NCBI RefSeq assembly: GCF_000009985.1
Contig: NC_007626.1
Span: 62,001 to 126,000 of the forward strand
From: Paramagnetospirillum magneticum AMB-1
GTDB taxonomy: Bacteria > Pseudomonadota > Alphaproteobacteria > Rhodospirillales > Magnetospirillaceae
Direction: 5' to 3'
DNA length: 64,000 nt
Part shown: one piece after another, positions 34,266-42,854 of the stretch
How the letters are laid out: every line of letters starts with the position of its first letter
How positions within the stretch are numbered: position 1 is the stretch's first letter
Notes under the pieces: model-generated
What the model saw: only the letters and a program-made list of their open reading frames with translations
The model's database searches: none
Told to the model about the DNA's origin: nothing
Made by a program: the position numbers and the translations under genes

Positions 34266-36272
34266 TTGAGCGTTCTGGAGATATGGTTCGAACGCATGGG
34301 CGTCGGGCATCTGGTGTTCGGATTGTTGCGATATGGGTGGCGTGATCGGGTGTTCGTCTCGCCGGAGTGGAGTTCGTCCGCCGAAAGACTGGCGCAACTG
34401 ATTGAGCGACTGACGGGGGTGGCCGTGGCGCGTGCCCGGCGCCCGCTGCAATTCGCCGGCCCGGTCCAGGGTGGACGAGCGTTGGTTTACGGGCAGGAGC
34501 GCGAGTTGCTGGAGGTTTCGGCCGCCTTCGCCGATTCCTGTCCGACTCCGCCCACCTGGTGTTGCGCGGAGGATTTTCGCCGGATTCTGGGGGCGTATTT
34601 CATCACCTTCAATCGCCACTCCGTCGCTTTCGCCTGCGGTGTCGCCGCCAGTCTGGAGGGACGCGCCGGGGTCAAGGCGATTTGTCATGTTGCCTTTCCC
34701 GTCGTCGGGCGATTCGCGGCAAGCCAGATGAACACGCGGGCATCACCGGATTTCCGGGTGAGCGCCTTTCCGACCCTGTCGGGTCTGATCGAATGCCTGC
34801 GCTTTCTTCCGGGCCATCCCCGCCATTGGTTCCGTCTTTTGGTCGGTCATCGCAATGAGGACTGCGCCGTGGATCCATTCGCTCGCGAGAACGGCGCCAT
34901 CCTGGAACAGGCCTCCTGGCCGAGCATCAACAGTCACCCCGACGGCGGCCACCTGTATTGGGAGCCGGCCAGCGGGCTGGCCCCGGCCCAAGTGGTTCTG
35001 TATTGCGACCGCTCCGACACGCTGGCCGATGAGCGCCTGCGGCGCAAGGCGGCCGACAAGGGATGGGGCTGGATTGATGGCGCCAGTATTCTCGCCCATC
35101 TTGCCGATCCCGGCGGGGCCATCGCCGAGGCATTCACCCGGGCAAAAAGCCTGTTGCCGCGCAGACCGAATGTCGTGAGTTGGATGCACTGGGTGTTGGC
35201 CGTCTCCAACGGGGTGACCTTTCGGGCCTATGGCGATCTCATGCGGCGACACAATGTGGCCGCCATTCACCATTACGCGGATTTCGGCCCCGAGGCCGTG
35301 ACGCTGCGCCTGGCGGCCAATCACTCCAATGCCATCGTGATTTGGGGGTTGTGGTCCGTATTGCCGTTCCTGATCGCCCGGCATTTCTGGGCTTGCGCCG
35401 ATCTGATCCTTGCGTGGGGCGCCTATGACCGGGATTACTTTCCTGCGGCGGGGTTCGATTTCAAGGCGATCGCCCAGGTGGGGCCGGTGAGTTCGGACAG
35501 TATCGCCGATGGCGATACTGCCAGGGCCGCGGCGCTGCGTGCCGGATTGTCGCCGACAACACGCTTTGTCGTCGCCGCGTTCGATACTTCTCATCACCCT
35601 CTGGCCTACAATTCCGAAGCGCAACAGCTTTGCTTCATCGAAGCACTGGTCGATCTGATCGAGCGGCATGACGATTGGGCCCTGCTGCTCAAGCCCAAGA
35701 AGTCCGGGGACGACCGCTATGGAGCCGACCTTGGGCGACGCCTGAGGATTTTGGCGGATCAGGGGAGGTGCCTGATCACGGAACCCAGGGAAAAAGTGGG
35801 AGTCGTCGGCCTGGCCGCCGATCTGGTCGTCGGCTATCCCATCAATACCGCGGCGATACTGGCAAGCCTTCGCGGCCGTCCCCTGGTTCAACTGGATTTG
35901 GGCGGATTGGTGCTTGGGCCGTTGCGGGAGTCCGGCATTGCCGCCGGTCTGGTGCACACGACCGTCGACTCGTTTCACCAGGCGGTGGAGCGGGTGGCTG
36001 CCGGCGATTCCGGTATCGGCGATATCGGCGTGTGGCGCTCGTTGATCGACGCATTCGGCGACGGCGAGGGACCGCTGCGGGCCGGGAGGCTGATCGGCGA
36101 CTATATCCGCCTGAGAGTCGAACACGGCCACGACAAGGCCCTGGCCCTGGCCGTGGAGCGGTATGCGGAGAGGGAGGGAAGCCACCGGGTCTGCCGCCCG
36201 GACGCTGTCGTCGAGGGGCTGTGGGAAGCCGAGCGTCGGCAATATCGGCAGGTGGCAGGGGAGGCGCGCTGA
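34266..36272 (+). CDS. Unidentified protein, possible GT-B-like glycosyltransferase C-terminal half
   Basis: A 668-residue protein I cannot assign. The C-terminal half has GT-B-like features: VVAAFDTSHHPLAYNS, LLLKPKK, a late VVGYPINTAAILASLRGRPL, and a sugar-nucleotide-site-like pattern of small residues. The segment YPINTA recalls the PFTS-motif polysaccharide biosynthesis proteins, a weak resemblance. The N-terminal half has no recognised motif. The start is uncertain: I took a TTG five bases after GAGGTG (34255-34260); TTG at 34248 is the alternative. It shares a base with the following CMP-sugar synthetase, so a role in nonulosonate transfer is possible. Confidence 0.6.
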   Translation: MSVLEIWFERMGVGHLVFGLLRYGWRDRVFVSPEWSSSAERLAQLIERLTGVAVARARRPLQFAGPVQGGRALVYGQERELLEVSAAFADSCPTPPTWCCAEDFRRILGAYFITFNRHSVAFACGVAASLEGRAGVKAICHVAFPVVGRFAASQMNTRASPDFRVSAFPTLSGLIECLRFLPGHPRHWFRLLVGHRNEDCAVDPFARENGAILEQASWPSINSHPDGGHLYWEPASGLAPAQVVLYCDRSDTLADERLRRKAADKGWGWIDGASILAHLADPGGAIAEAFTRAKSLLPRRPNVVSWMHWVLAVSNGVTFRAYGDLMRRHNVAAIHHYADFGPEAVTLRLAANHSNAIVIWGLWSVLPFLIARHFWACADLILAWGAYDRDYFPAAGFDFKAIAQVGPVSSDSIADGDTARAAALRAGLSPTTRFVVAAFDTSHHPLAYNSEAQQLCFIEALVDLIERHDDWALLLKPKKSGDDRYGADLGRRLRILADQGRCLITEPREKVGVVGLAADLVVGYPINTAAILASLRGRPLVQLDLGGLVLGPLRESGIAAGLVHTTVDSFHQAVERVAAGDSGIGDIGVWRSLIDAFGDGEGPLRAGRLIGDYIRLRVEHGHDKALALAVERYAEREGSHRVCRPDAVVEGLWEAERRQYRQVAGEAR

Positions 36273-36976
36273 TGTCCAACCGGATTCTTGCCCTGATCTG
36301 CGCCCGTGGCGGTTCCAAGGGGTTGCCGGGCAAGAATGTGCGGCCCCTGGCCGGGCGTCCCGTCATCGCCTGGTCGGTGGAGGCTGCCCTGGGATCGTCC
36401 CTGATCGATCGTGTGGTGGTCAGCACCGACGATCCCGCCATTGCCGAAGTCGCCCGTGCTGCCGGGGCCGAGGTGCCGTTTCTCCGGCCGGCGGAGCTGG
36501 CGTCCGACACGGCCAGTCTCTACGACGTGATCTTTCACGCCCTGGAAGCCTTGGACGAGGAGCCCAGCCATGTGGTGCTGCTGCAGGCTACGTCGCCGTT
36601 GCGCATCGCCGCCGACATCGACGGCTGTATCCGGTTATGCCTGGACCATGGCGCTCCGGCTGCCGCCTCCCTGTGCGAGCCCGGAAAAAGCCCATATTGG
36701 ATGTTCCTCCTGGACCCCGACGGGACCGTTCGGCCGGTGATCCCCCACGACGCGTCGGGCGGCCGTCGTCAGGATCTTCCCGTGGCCTGGGCGCCTAACG
36801 GTGCCGTCTACGTCGCCGAGACCGCCTGGCTGCGGCGCGAGAGGAACTTCTGGAAAGCGGGCGTCACACTAGGTTATGTCATGCCTCTGGAACGCTCGGT
36901 CGACATCGACAGCCTATTGGATTTCCGCGTGGCCGAAATGTTGATGAGTGATCGTTTGGGGCCTAAGGCCGGCTGA
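36272..36976 (+). CDS. CMP-nonulosonate synthetase (NeuA/LegF-like)
   Basis: A 234-residue cytidylyltransferase that activates a nonulosonic acid with CTP. It has the NeuA signature ICARGGSKGLPGKNVRPLAG, VVSTDDPAIAEVA, LLQATSPLR and a C-terminal DIDSLLDF. The ATG lies behind GGGAGG and shares a base with the upstream stop. It is the first of two such genes in the window; this one or the second should be LegF, and the other may serve a second acid. Confidence 0.9.
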   Translation: MSNRILALICARGGSKGLPGKNVRPLAGRPVIAWSVEAALGSSLIDRVVVSTDDPAIAEVARAAGAEVPFLRPAELASDTASLYDVIFHALEALDEEPSHVVLLQATSPLRIAADIDGCIRLCLDHGAPAAASLCEPGKSPYWMFLLDPDGTVRPVIPHDASGGRRQDLPVAWAPNGAVYVAETAWLRRERNFWKAGVTLGYVMPLERSVDIDSLLDFRVAEMLMSDRLGPKAG

Positions 36977-37064
36977 TCCACGCATCACACCAGGGTCCGG
37001 CCGACCCGACGCTTGCCCTTGGCGGCTCCATGCGCCACCCTCTCCCGGCGGCGGCACATCGTCT

Positions 37065-37079
37065 AAAACAGGATGTTTT
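37065..37079 (+). promoter_or_regulatory. Inverted repeat enclosing a ribosome binding site
   Basis: AAAACA-GGA-TGTTTT forms a perfect six-base stem that holds part of the AGGA site used by the next gene. Pairing would hide the site. The loop of three is tight, and the arms are AT-only apart from one pair, so the effect would be weak. The rest of the 107-base gap shows only a short GGGTC/GACCC repeat (36993-37007). Confidence 0.25.
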
Positions 37080-37083
37080 CCCC

Positions 37084-38166
37084 ATGTACGATATCCGGTT
37101 CTTCCGTGCCTCCAAAGAGATCAAGGACGACATCGTCGCCGGCCGCTACTCGGCCAAGGACGCCCCCGCTCTCGCCGCACGGCTGGACGCGGTCCGTGAT
37201 CCGAAGCCCTTTGTCTTCAACATGGAGACCACCAATTACTGCAACATGACCTGCGTCATGTGCCCGCGCACCACCCTGATGGACCGCAAGAACATCTGGA
37301 TCGACGATGCGGTGTTCGAGACGGTGCTCGATCAGGTCCGCACCCATTCCCAGACGGAGATCGAGGATTTCTGGAAGTATATCGAGACGACCTATCACGT
37401 CTCGTACCAGCAGCCCGACGAGAACGCCTTCTATTTCTATGTGGTATCGCGCTGCCTGATCCTGCACGGCTATGGCGAGCCTCTGCTGGACAAGAAGATT
37501 GTCGACCGGGTGCGCTCGTGCTCGAGCCGCAACATCCCCACCTATTTCTCCTGCGTTCCGGCCAATCTGACCGTGGAGCGCGCCCGGGAGGTGATGGAGG
37601 CCGGGTTGTCCGTGCTGAAATTCTCCATGGACGGCCTGTCCGACGAGATGCAGAAGCGTGTGCGCGGCAAGCGCAACAACTTCGACGAATCGTTTCAGAC
37701 CATCCTGGACATCATCGAACTGAAGCGCGAGAAGGGCTATCAGACCCTGCTGGTTCCCACCATGATCGCCCTGTCCGAGGATGACGAGGCCAAGGCCATG
37801 CACCAGGAATTCCTGAAGCTGTGGGAAGGCCGCCCGGTCTTCGCCTATGTGAAGAGCCAGGACAATCGCTGGTACCACGAAGAGGACCAGGACCTGTCCA
37901 ACCGTTCGCACTACCAGAGCCAGTATTGCGAATACCCGTGGACCTCGCTCACCGTCATGGCCGATGGCTCGGTGGTGCCCTGCACCCAGGACTACAATGT
38001 GGAAATGGTGCTGGGCAATGTGCGCGAGCAGAGCCTGGAAGAGATCTGGAACGGCAAGCCTTATGCCGATCTGCGGCGCTGGCACGTGGAGGGCACCTTC
38101 CCCGACGGCCATAAATGTTCCGGCCGCTGCGACCAGAAGAAAGTTTGCGGGTATCTGAAGGCATGA
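37084..38166 (+). CDS. Radical SAM/SPASM domain protein
   Basis: A 360-residue radical SAM enzyme with CNMTCVMC (C53, C57, C60), LHGYGEPLLDKKI and SCVPANLT, and a SPASM region: VPCTQDYNVEMVLGNVREQS, EEIWNG and final cysteines in CSGRCDQKKVC. It parallels the radical SAM protein at 17158-18210, suggesting similar chemistry on another intermediate. The ATG follows AGGA at ten bases; an in-frame ATG at 37030 has no such site. The stop overlaps the start of the ptmA-like gene, linking it to nonulosonate synthesis. Confidence 0.87.
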   Translation: MYDIRFFRASKEIKDDIVAGRYSAKDAPALAARLDAVRDPKPFVFNMETTNYCNMTCVMCPRTTLMDRKNIWIDDAVFETVLDQVRTHSQTEIEDFWKYIETTYHVSYQQPDENAFYFYVVSRCLILHGYGEPLLDKKIVDRVRSCSSRNIPTYFSCVPANLTVERAREVMEAGLSVLKFSMDGLSDEMQKRVRGKRNNFDESFQTILDIIELKREKGYQTLLVPTMIALSEDDEAKAMHQEFLKLWEGRPVFAYVKSQDNRWYHEEDQDLSNRSHYQSQYCEYPWTSLTVMADGSVVPCTQDYNVEMVLGNVREQSLEEIWNGKPYADLRRWHVEGTFPDGHKCSGRCDQKKVCGYLKA

Positions 38167-38942
38167 GCGGATTGGACGGAAAAGTCGTTGCCGTCGTCGG
38201 CGGCCTGGGCCTGATCGGGCGAGGCCTGGTGGAGGGAATCGCTGCTGCCGGCGCGCGCGTGGTGGTGGCCAGCCGCAGTGCCGCAGCGCCCGGCGCCCTG
38301 GCGGTTTTCGACCATTTGCCCGAGGAGCACCGGGTGCGCATCCACGCGGTGGCGGTGGATGTCTGCGACCCGGCCTCGGTGGAGGCCATGCTGTCGGCCG
38401 TTGCCGGGCAATGGTCCCGGTTGGACGGGCTGGTCAACTGCGCCTATCCCCAGCAGGACGCCTTCGGCACCCGCTTCGAGGATGTGGACTACACCACCTT
38501 CCGCGACAACGTGTCGCGCCATCTGGGCGCCTTCTTCCTGGTCAGCCAGAAGGTGCTGGCTCTGTTCGCGGCCCAGGGCGGCGGCAATCTGGTGCAATTC
38601 TCCTCGGTCTACGGGATGATGAACCCGCGTTTCGACATCTATGACGGCACGGCCATGACCAAGGAGATCGAATACAGCGTCGCCAAGGCGGGGCTGATTC
38701 ACATGACCTCGTATCTGGCCAAGTACTTCAAGGGGAAGGGAATCCGGGTGAACTGCATCAGCCCCGGCGGAGTGTTCAACAACCAGGACCCCGCTTTTCT
38801 GGCGCGCTACAACGCCCATTGCAACGCCAAGGGCATGATGGATCCCGCCGATCTGGTCGGGGCCGCAGTGTTCTTGCTGTCCGATGCCTCCGCCATGGTT
38901 AATGGCCAGAACATCGTCGTCGACGACGGATTCTCGCTATGA
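38163..38942 (+). CDS. ptmA: SDR oxidoreductase (PtmA-like)
   Basis: A 259-residue classical SDR: VVGGLGLIGRG for the cofactor, NCAYP, and the catalytic Ser in FSSVYGMMNPRF with YSVAK (YxxxK) after it, then RVNCISPGGV. PtmA homologues lie beside ptmB in Campylobacter flagellin glycosylation clusters. Their substrate is not firmly known to me; a late redox step on the nonulosonate is likely. ATGA overlaps occur at both ends, so it is tightly coupled to a radical SAM gene and to the CMP-sugar synthetase. Confidence 0.85.
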   Translation: MSGLDGKVVAVVGGLGLIGRGLVEGIAAAGARVVVASRSAAAPGALAVFDHLPEEHRVRIHAVAVDVCDPASVEAMLSAVAGQWSRLDGLVNCAYPQQDAFGTRFEDVDYTTFRDNVSRHLGAFFLVSQKVLALFAAQGGGNLVQFSSVYGMMNPRFDIYDGTAMTKEIEYSVAKAGLIHMTSYLAKYFKGKGIRVNCISPGGVFNNQDPAFLARYNAHCNAKGMMDPADLVGAAVFLLSDASAMVNGQNIVVDDGFSL

Positions 38943-39616
38943 GCCGGGCCGTCGCCATCATTCCCGCCCGGGGTGGTTCCAAGGGTATCCTGCGCAAGAA
39001 CCTGCGTGAAGTGGGCGGCGCGCCGCTGGTGGTCCACACCATCCGCCAGGCCCTGGAGTCAAGTTCGGTCGACCGGGTCTATGTCAGCACCGACGATACG
39101 GAAATCCGCGACGTGTCCCAGGCCGCCGGCGCTCATGTCATCCACCGGCCCGTCGACATTTCCGGCGATACGATCAGTTCCGAGGCGGTGATCCACCACG
39201 CTCTGCCGGTGATGCGCCAGGAGGGCGACTTCGATCTGGTGGTGTTCCTGCAGGCCACAGCTCCGCTGCGGGCCAAGGGCGATATCGACGGCGCGGTGGC
39301 GACCCTGGTGCGCGAGGAGGCCGATTCCCTGCTGTCGGTGTCGCGCTCCCACCGCTTTCTCTGGCGCCAGGGCACCCAGGGACCCGAAGCCATCAATTAC
39401 GATCCCGCCCACCGCCCCCGCCGCCAGGACCTGGAAGCCCAGTTCGTGGAGAACGGCTCGATCTACGTGTTCAAGCCGTGGGTGCTGGAACGCTATGACA
39501 ATCGCCTGGGCGGGCGCATCGCCCTTTACGAGATGACCGCCAGCGCGGCCTTCGACATCGACGACGAAATCGACCTGGCGGTCATCGACCTGCTGATGAC
39601 CCGCCGCTTTGGATGA
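38939..39616 (+). CDS. ptmB: CMP-nonulosonate synthetase (PtmB/LegF-like)
   Basis: A 225-residue CMP-sugar synthetase, with IIPARGGSKGILRKNLREVG, VSTDDTEIRDVS, FLQATAPLRAKGDID and FDIDDEIDL. It should charge legionaminic acid or a derivative with CMP. The ATG overlaps the ptmA stop. It differs clearly in sequence from the other synthetase at 36272-36976, so it is not a recent duplicate. The next gene is a NeuB fusion, making this pair a self-contained synthase-activation unit. Confidence 0.9.
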   Translation: MSRAVAIIPARGGSKGILRKNLREVGGAPLVVHTIRQALESSSVDRVYVSTDDTEIRDVSQAAGAHVIHRPVDISGDTISSEAVIHHALPVMRQEGDFDLVVFLQATAPLRAKGDIDGAVATLVREEADSLLSVSRSHRFLWRQGTQGPEAINYDPAHRPRRQDLEAQFVENGSIYVFKPWVLERYDNRLGGRIALYEMTASAAFDIDDEIDLAVIDLLMTRRFG

Positions 39617-39626
39617 GCCGATCCAC

Positions 39627-41873
39627 ATGATCATCGACAAGAATATCGCCAAGTATCTGGTCTTTTCCGAAGACACGCTTAAGAACGCGCTGGTGAAGAT
39701 CAACGACAACAAGGAACGTGTGGTTTTCGCCGTGGACGAGACCGGGCGGCTTGAGGGCGTGCTGACCGACGGCGACGTGCGCCGCTGGCTGGTCGCCGCC
39801 GATCCGGTGGATCTCGGCATCGCGGCGGGCAAGGTGGCCAACGGCGACTTCCGCTCTGCCCGTCTGGGCGGAGACCGCCACGCCATCGAAGCCATGCTGG
39901 ATTCCCGAATCAATTTCGTGCCCCTGGTGGACGATTATGGCCATCTGGTGGGCGTGGCCCGCGCCCGGCGTCCGGTCATGGATATCGGCGGCTTCCGGCT
40001 GGAGGAGAGTTCGCCGGCCTTCGTCATCGCCGAGATCGGCAACAACCACCAGGGCAGCCTGGACATGGCCATGCGTCTGATCGACGAGGCGGCCGGTGCC
40101 GGGGCCCATTGCGCCAAGTTCCAGATGCGCGATCTGGCCAGCCTGTATGCCAATGCCGGTGACCATACCGATGCGTCCGAGGATTTGGGCTCGCAATACA
40201 CCCTGGACCTGCTGTCGCGCTTTTCGCTGAAGACCGAGGACCTGTTCAAGGCCTTCGACCATTGCAAGGTCAAGGGGCTGATTCCGCTGTGCACGCCGTG
40301 GGACCTGGCAAGCGTCGAGGCGCTGGAGCGCTACGGCATCGCCGCCTATAAGGCGGCCTCGGCCGACCTGACCAATCACCAGCTGCTGGCCGCCATCGCC
40401 GACACCGGGCGGCCGCTGCTGCTGTCCACCGGCATGTCGGTGGAATCCGAGATCATCGAGGCGGTGGAGGTGCTGCGTCAGCACGGCGCCCAATACGTCC
40501 TGCTCCATTGCAATTCCACCTATCCGGCTCCGTTCAAGGACATCAACCTGGCCTACATGGACCGCCTCAAATCCATCGGCGAATGTCTGGTGGGCTATTC
40601 CGGCCACGAGCGCGGCTTCGCCGTGGTGCTGGCGGCGGTGGCCCGCGGCGCCAAGGTGGTGGAGAAGCACTTCACCCTGGACAAGTCTCTGGAAGGCAAC
40701 GACCACAAGGTCAGCCTGCTGCCCGAGGAATTCCGCGCCATGGTCGACGCCATCGGCCAAGTGGAGGAATCCATGGGCTCGGCCGAGGCGCGCGGCCTGA
40801 CCCAGGGCGAGATGATGAACCGCGAAACCCTGGCCAAGAGCCTGATCATCAACTGCGACATCGCGGCAGGGGCGGAAATCCGCGACGAGATGCTGGTGGT
40901 GCGCAGCCCCGGCAAGGGCCTGCAGCCCAACCAGCGCGCCAAGCTGGTGGGACGCAAGGCCAAGCGCGACATGAAGGCCGGCGACTTCTTCTTCGCCAGC
41001 GACATCTCCGATTCCGACGCCAGGCCGCGCCCGTTCAAGTTCCGTCGGCCCTGGGGCCTGCCGGTGCGCTATCACGATTACCGCACCCTGCTGCCCATGA
41101 CCGCCATGCCGCTGATCGAGTTCCATCTCAGCTATGTGGATATGGACCTGGACCTGGCGCCCTTCTTCGACCAGCCCCTGGACGTGGATTTCGTCATTCA
41201 CAGCCCCGAACTGTTCGCCGGCGACCATGTCCTGGACCTGTGCTCGGAGGACGAGGCCTATCGCGCCCTTTCCATCAGCAATCTGCAGCGGGTGATCGAC
41301 CTGACCCGGCGGCTCAAGCAGTGGTTCCCGCGCACCCGGCGGCCGCAGATCGTCACCAATGTGGGCGGCTTCTCCATGGATTCCCATCTGTCGGCGGATC
41401 AGGTGGCCCATCTGCACACCTTGCTTGACGACAGCCTGGCGCGTCTCGACATGGTGGGCGTGGAGATCATCCCCCAGACCATGCCGCCCTATCCCTGGCA
41501 TTTCGGCGGTCAGCGCTATCACAACCTGTTCGTGGACGCCGCCGATATCGTCGGCTTTTGTAAGCGCCACAACATGCGCGTCTGCCTGGACGTGTCGCAC
41601 TCCAAGCTGGCCTGCACCCATCTGAAGACCACCTTCAGCGGTTTCATGGAAGAGGTCGGCCCCTATGTCGCCCATCTGCATCTGGCCGACGCCAAGGGCG
41701 TGGACGGCGAGGGCATCCAGATCGGCACCGGCGACATCGACTTTGCCGCCATGGCTCGCCAATTGGACCGGCTGGCCCCCCAGGCCAGCTTCATCCCGGA
41801 AATCTGGCAAGGTCACAAGAATGACGGCGAGGGCTTCTGGGTGGCGCTCGACCGGCTGGAGGAATGGTTCTGA
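39627..41873 (+). CDS. CBS - NeuB synthase - SAF - TIM-barrel fusion protein
   Basis: A 748-residue protein of four parts. Residues 1-110 are a CBS pair (GVLTDGDVRRWLVA, then FVPLVDDYGHLVGVA). Residues about 126-390 are a NeuB synthase domain (VIAEIGNNHQGSLD, KFQMRD, HCNSTYPAP, GYSGHERG, EKHFTLDKSLEGNDHKVS). A SAF domain follows (401-455). Residues about 474-748 resemble AP-endonuclease-2-type TIM barrels (HLHLADAKGVDGEG, PEIWQGH) of sugar-phosphate isomerases. The extra barrel may epimerise the substrate or product. The ATG lies behind GGATGAG; the frame opens slightly earlier at a TTG (39609). Confidence 0.88.
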   Translation: MIIDKNIAKYLVFSEDTLKNALVKINDNKERVVFAVDETGRLEGVLTDGDVRRWLVAADPVDLGIAAGKVANGDFRSARLGGDRHAIEAMLDSRINFVPLVDDYGHLVGVARARRPVMDIGGFRLEESSPAFVIAEIGNNHQGSLDMAMRLIDEAAGAGAHCAKFQMRDLASLYANAGDHTDASEDLGSQYTLDLLSRFSLKTEDLFKAFDHCKVKGLIPLCTPWDLASVEALERYGIAAYKAASADLTNHQLLAAIADTGRPLLLSTGMSVESEIIEAVEVLRQHGAQYVLLHCNSTYPAPFKDINLAYMDRLKSIGECLVGYSGHERGFAVVLAAVARGAKVVEKHFTLDKSLEGNDHKVSLLPEEFRAMVDAIGQVEESMGSAEARGLTQGEMMNRETLAKSLIINCDIAAGAEIRDEMLVVRSPGKGLQPNQRAKLVGRKAKRDMKAGDFFFASDISDSDARPRPFKFRRPWGLPVRYHDYRTLLPMTAMPLIEFHLSYVDMDLDLAPFFDQPLDVDFVIHSPELFAGDHVLDLCSEDEAYRALSISNLQRVIDLTRRLKQWFPRTRRPQIVTNVGGFSMDSHLSADQVAHLHTLLDDSLARLDMVGVEIIPQTMPPYPWHFGGQRYHNLFVDAADIVGFCKRHNMRVCLDVSHSKLACTHLKTTFSGFMEEVGPYVAHLHLADAKGVDGEGIQIGTGDIDFAAMARQLDRLAPQASFIPEIWQGHKNDGEGFWVALDRLEEWF

Positions 41874-42850
41874 TCCGGGCCGATCCAGCCGATTCAGCAA
41901 GTTCGGAGATGTATGGGCGCTTTGTCCGGCATGCCCTGGCGGGGGTGCTGCTGATTGCTGCCTTGGGGATTTCGCTCACCTACCTGATAGATCCTTACGG
42001 CGAGCACGGGCAGGAGGACGGCCTGTATCTGGCGGCGCGTCCACCGACCATCGACCGCTACCGCGATTTTCTTGCCAAGGAGCCGCATGTACTCGTGTTC
42101 GGCACGTCGCGCTCTCACATGATCTCGGACGAAGTGGTCGGAGAGAAAGTGCTGAACCTTTTCGCCGTCTACGGCTGGCCCCAGGCCGTTTCGGCTTTCC
42201 TTGGCGGCCTGGATGAGGTGCGGCTGCACAACGTCCGTGGAATTATCTACTGTCTCGATCTCCATACATTGGTGGCCCCGGATGTGGGGGCCATCTACGA
42301 GCCAAATGGGTGGTATGGGCGGTTGCGATATCGGCTGGATAACCTGCGGGCTTATATCCGTGACAGTGCCGGCAAGGTGTGGGCCAAGGTGACGGGACGG
42401 CACAGCTTTCACATCCACGCTCGCGGCTTCAAGGTTCAGGACGAACGTTACGGATGGGATGAGATCTGGCGTCCCGGCTGGCGTAAGGAGAGCCAGCGTA
42501 TCGACCCTGTCGAGGTGGCACGCCTGGCGGAAATCAAGCGGTTCGCAGAAGATCGCGGCATTCCGATTCTGTTTATGACCCCGACGCTGCCCGACCTGAC
42601 GCTGAATCGCGACATCGATCTTGATGCGCTGCGGCGTCAGCGGCGTGCCATCGTCGGGGCGATTTCTGAATATGTGGAATTAACTCGTATTCCGGGCATT
42701 TCCGATCGCAGGGAGATGTTCAGCGACGCCAGCCATCTGAACGCGGCGGGCCAGAGGGCGCTGTTCGCCCGCTATCCGTGGCGCGACCGGGTGGCGAACC
42801 GCCAGAATATCGAAGGCTTTCTCAACGAACTGGTCCCGGAAGGACGCTGA
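41864..42850 (+). CDS. SGNH-like membrane-anchored protein, partner of MBOAT
   Basis: A 328-residue protein with one N-terminal membrane segment (about residues 24-42) and a periplasmic part carrying LVFGTSRSHMIS (Ser motif of SGNH/DltD-like proteins) and a late FSDASHLNAAGQ (Asp-His pair). These resemble the acyl-transfer partners AlgJ/AlgX and DltD, which move acetyl or alanyl groups after the MBOAT protein carries them across the membrane. The next gene is an MBOAT. The start is uncertain: this ATG overlaps the upstream gene by ten bases and has GGAGG too close; an ATG at 41909 is also possible. Confidence 0.75.
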   Translation: MVLIRADPADSASSEMYGRFVRHALAGVLLIAALGISLTYLIDPYGEHGQEDGLYLAARPPTIDRYRDFLAKEPHVLVFGTSRSHMISDEVVGEKVLNLFAVYGWPQAVSAFLGGLDEVRLHNVRGIIYCLDLHTLVAPDVGAIYEPNGWYGRLRYRLDNLRAYIRDSAGKVWAKVTGRHSFHIHARGFKVQDERYGWDEIWRPGWRKESQRIDPVEVARLAEIKRFAEDRGIPILFMTPTLPDLTLNRDIDLDALRRQRRAIVGAISEYVELTRIPGISDRREMFSDASHLNAAGQRALFARYPWRDRVANRQNIEGFLNELVPEGR

Positions 42851-42854
42851 CGGG

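Noticed and set aside
39582..41900. Long minus-strand open frame opposite the NeuB fusion
   Set aside because: No recognisable domain and shadow-type composition. The + strand frame has complete CBS, NeuB, SAF and TIM-barrel motifs.
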